Source: Parcubacteria group bacterium CG11_big_fil_rev_8_21_14_0_20_39_14 (GTDB taxonomy: Bacteria; Patescibacteriota; Minisyncoccia; Minisyncoccales; GCA-002787255). From it: 7,271 nucleotides of DNA. Position 1 is the stretch's first letter; every line of letters starts with the position of its first letter. Both the position numbers and the translations under genes were made by a program. Location of the stretch: the NCBI GenBank assembly GCA_002787255.1, contig PCWD01000057.1, positions 1-7,271 on the forward strand, written 5' to 3'. Under the pieces are notes generated by a model that was given only the letters and a program-made list of their open reading frames with translations, ran no database searches and had not been told where the DNA came from. Shown here in pieces: positions 6,592 through 7,271 of this stretch.

Positions 6592-6623
6592 TTCAATTTT
6601 CAAAAATTTGTGGTAAAATTGAA
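6592..6623. repeat. 9-bp inverted repeat over the pilin promoter region
   Basis: TTCAATTTT (6592-6600) is exactly complementary to AAAATTGAA (6615-6623), with a 14-nt gap. An overlapping alternative pairs AAATTTT (6587-6593) with AAAATTT (6603-6609). The right arm overlaps the proposed -10 hexamer, so it could be an operator; AT-rich chance pairing is also possible. Confidence 0.4.
6611..6619 (+). promoter_or_regulatory. Putative extended -10 promoter of the pilin gene
   Basis: TGGTAAAAT is a TG-N-TAAAAT extended -10 match. Its end is six bases before the ATG at 6626, so transcription would begin at or next to the start codon. This matches the absence of a Shine-Dalgarno and points to a leaderless mRNA. 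The -35 candidate TTTCAA (6591-6596, 17-bp spacing) is poor. A separate promoter would let the abundant pilin be made above the level of the machine genes. Confidence 0.45.
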
Positions 6624-6625
6624 CT

Positions 6626-7021
6626 ATGAAAGTTATAAAGATTGTTTTAATTGTTTCTTTTTTAATTTTTCTGACAGCAAGTTTCAACCAGGCCCAGGCG
6701 AACGGTCTGGTCCCCTGCGGAGGAAGGGGAGAACCCCGCTGCAATATCTGTCATTTGTTTTTATTGCTCCAGAAAATAATTACCTTTGTCAGAAATTTAG
6801 CTTTTATTATTGCTCCCATATTTATTGTTGTCTGCGGAGTAATGTTTATTGTGGCAGCCGGCAATGTTGAATTATTGCAAAAAGCAAAACAGGGAATTAC
6901 AGCCGCTGTTGTTGGAATTGTAATCATTCTTTTGGCCTGGGTAATTATTGGTTTGGTATTCAAAGCGGTGGGTGACCCTGTTGAGGGCGGCAAATGGTAT
7001 GAAATCGAATGCCAGACCTAA
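6626..7021 (+). CDS. VirB2/TrbC-like T4SS pilin
   Basis: This is the likely filament subunit: a small secreted precursor inserted in the inner membrane and then assembled into a pilus. Residues 1-25 are a clear signal peptide with a cut expected after AQA (23-25). The mature start NGLVPCGG..EPRCNICHLF (26-45) is a Cys-containing segment (C31, C39, C42). Two long membrane helices (about 48-77 and 90-114) are separated by a short loop, NVELLQKAKQG, which is the VirB2/TrbC fold. A short C-terminal tail ends with C129. At 131 aa it has the usual length. It lies downstream of the VirB4 gene and has its own likely leaderless promoter. Confidence 0.82.
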   Translation: MKVIKIVLIVSFLIFLTASFNQAQANGLVPCGGRGEPRCNICHLFLLLQKIITFVRNLAFIIAPIFIVVCGVMFIVAAGNVELLQKAKQGITAAVVGIVIILLAWVIIGLVFKAVGDPVEGGKWYEIECQT

Positions 7022-7023
7022 AC

Positions 7024-7126
7024 CACGAATTAAACACGGATTTATTACGAATTAAACACTGATAACGCGGATTAAAATCAGTGTGGTCAGTGTGAAATTC
7101 GTTAATGAATCTGTGTTAAATCAGTG
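7024..7126. repeat. Long nested inverted repeat after the pilin gene
   Basis: ACGAATTAAACAC occurs exactly twice (7025-7037, 7047-7059). ACACTGAT (7056-7063) pairs with ATCAGTGT (7077-7084) around a 13-nt loop. The outer left part (CACGAATTAAACACGGATT from 7024) pairs with mismatches to the right part ending TCAGTG at 7126. The folded RNA would be about 100 nt. It may separate the pilin transcript from the next gene, though it has no terminal T-run. Confidence 0.65.
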
Positions 7127-7156
7127 AAAAGGCTTGCAAAAATCTTTACATTTTTA

Positions 7157-7271
7157 ATGCGGATTTGCTGTTTTTTGACTCTTGTTTTAAGTTCAAACTG
7201 TTTGGCCCTAGAGCAGCAATATCCCACAATTAGAGGAGAAACTCTTAGCATTAGCGCCCCCCTTCCCAATC
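7157..7271 (+). CDS. Secreted protein, 5' part only (cut by window end)
   Basis: The open frame runs off the window after 38 codons. MRICCFLTLVLSSNCLA (1-17) reads as a short signal peptide, followed by LEQQYPTIRGETLSISAPLP (18-37). An LE.QYP.I.GE-type start after a signal peptide is a pattern I associate, from memory, with small secreted or membrane proteins in Parcubacteria-type genomes. A GTG at 7124 in the same frame would add VKRLAKIFTFL and give a more basic start, so the true start is open; neither has a Shine-Dalgarno. It may be another pilin-like subunit of the cluster, but too little is visible to say. Confidence 0.55.
   Translation, partial: MRICCFLTLVLSSNCLALEQQYPTIRGETLSISAPLPN

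Overview
All genes run on the + strand and form one compact, AT-rich cluster encoding part of a type IV secretion (T4SS)-like machine. The gene order is a polytopic VirB6/TrbL-like protein with a large soluble tail, a small soluble protein, a PrgI-family protein, a VirB4 split over two genes, a small membrane protein, a VirB2/TrbC-like pilin and the start of another secreted protein. The small accessory proteins, the pilin's Cys-containing start after the signal peptide, the split VirB4 and the repeat-filled spacers fit Candidate Phyla Radiation / Patescibacteria, most likely a Parcubacteria-type genome. This assignment rests on recognising families and style, not on a marker gene. Two genes end at TGA, with the next gene in another frame, so the standard bacterial code (11) fits and the TGA=Gly code of Gracilibacteria/Absconditabacteria does not.

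Layout: 1-82 is a GC-rich leader with a small hairpin. 83-2173 is the VirB6-like channel protein. 2185-2739 is an unrecognised cytoplasmic protein. 2829-3248 is PrgI. 3410-4027 is the VirB4/TraC N-terminal part. 4149-5936 is the VirB4 ATPase. 6071-6577 is a multi-pass membrane protein of unknown role. 6626-7021 is the pilin. 7157-7271 is a secreted protein cut by the window end.

How they fit together: VirB4 is the cytoplasmic ATPase that powers assembly and pilin extraction. VirB6 and PrgI (a VirB3-like inner-membrane partner) form the membrane platform. The VirB2-like subunit would build the pilus or channel filament. No relaxase, VirD4 coupling ATPase, integrase or outer-membrane VirB7/9/10 set lies in this 7.3 kb, so the window alone does not show a conjugative element. 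A DNA-uptake, secretion or host-contact role is a reasonable hypothesis only.

The most unusual part is the non-coding DNA. Except for the 11-nt gap at 2174-2184 and the 48-nt gap before the pilin, which carries only short inverted repeats and a putative promoter, each spacer holds a different repeat structure. These include degenerate long inverted repeats (2738-2821, 3250-3345, 7024-7126), a strong GC-rich hairpin whose 3' foot holds the VirB4-N Shine-Dalgarno (3361-3404), a 21-nt tandem duplication (4033-4074), a perfect 30-bp palindrome (5964-5993), and a 20-nt direct-repeat array that runs into the start codon at 6071. Two genes (6071 and 6626) lack a Shine-Dalgarno but have -10-like sequences just before the ATG, which suggests leaderless transcripts.
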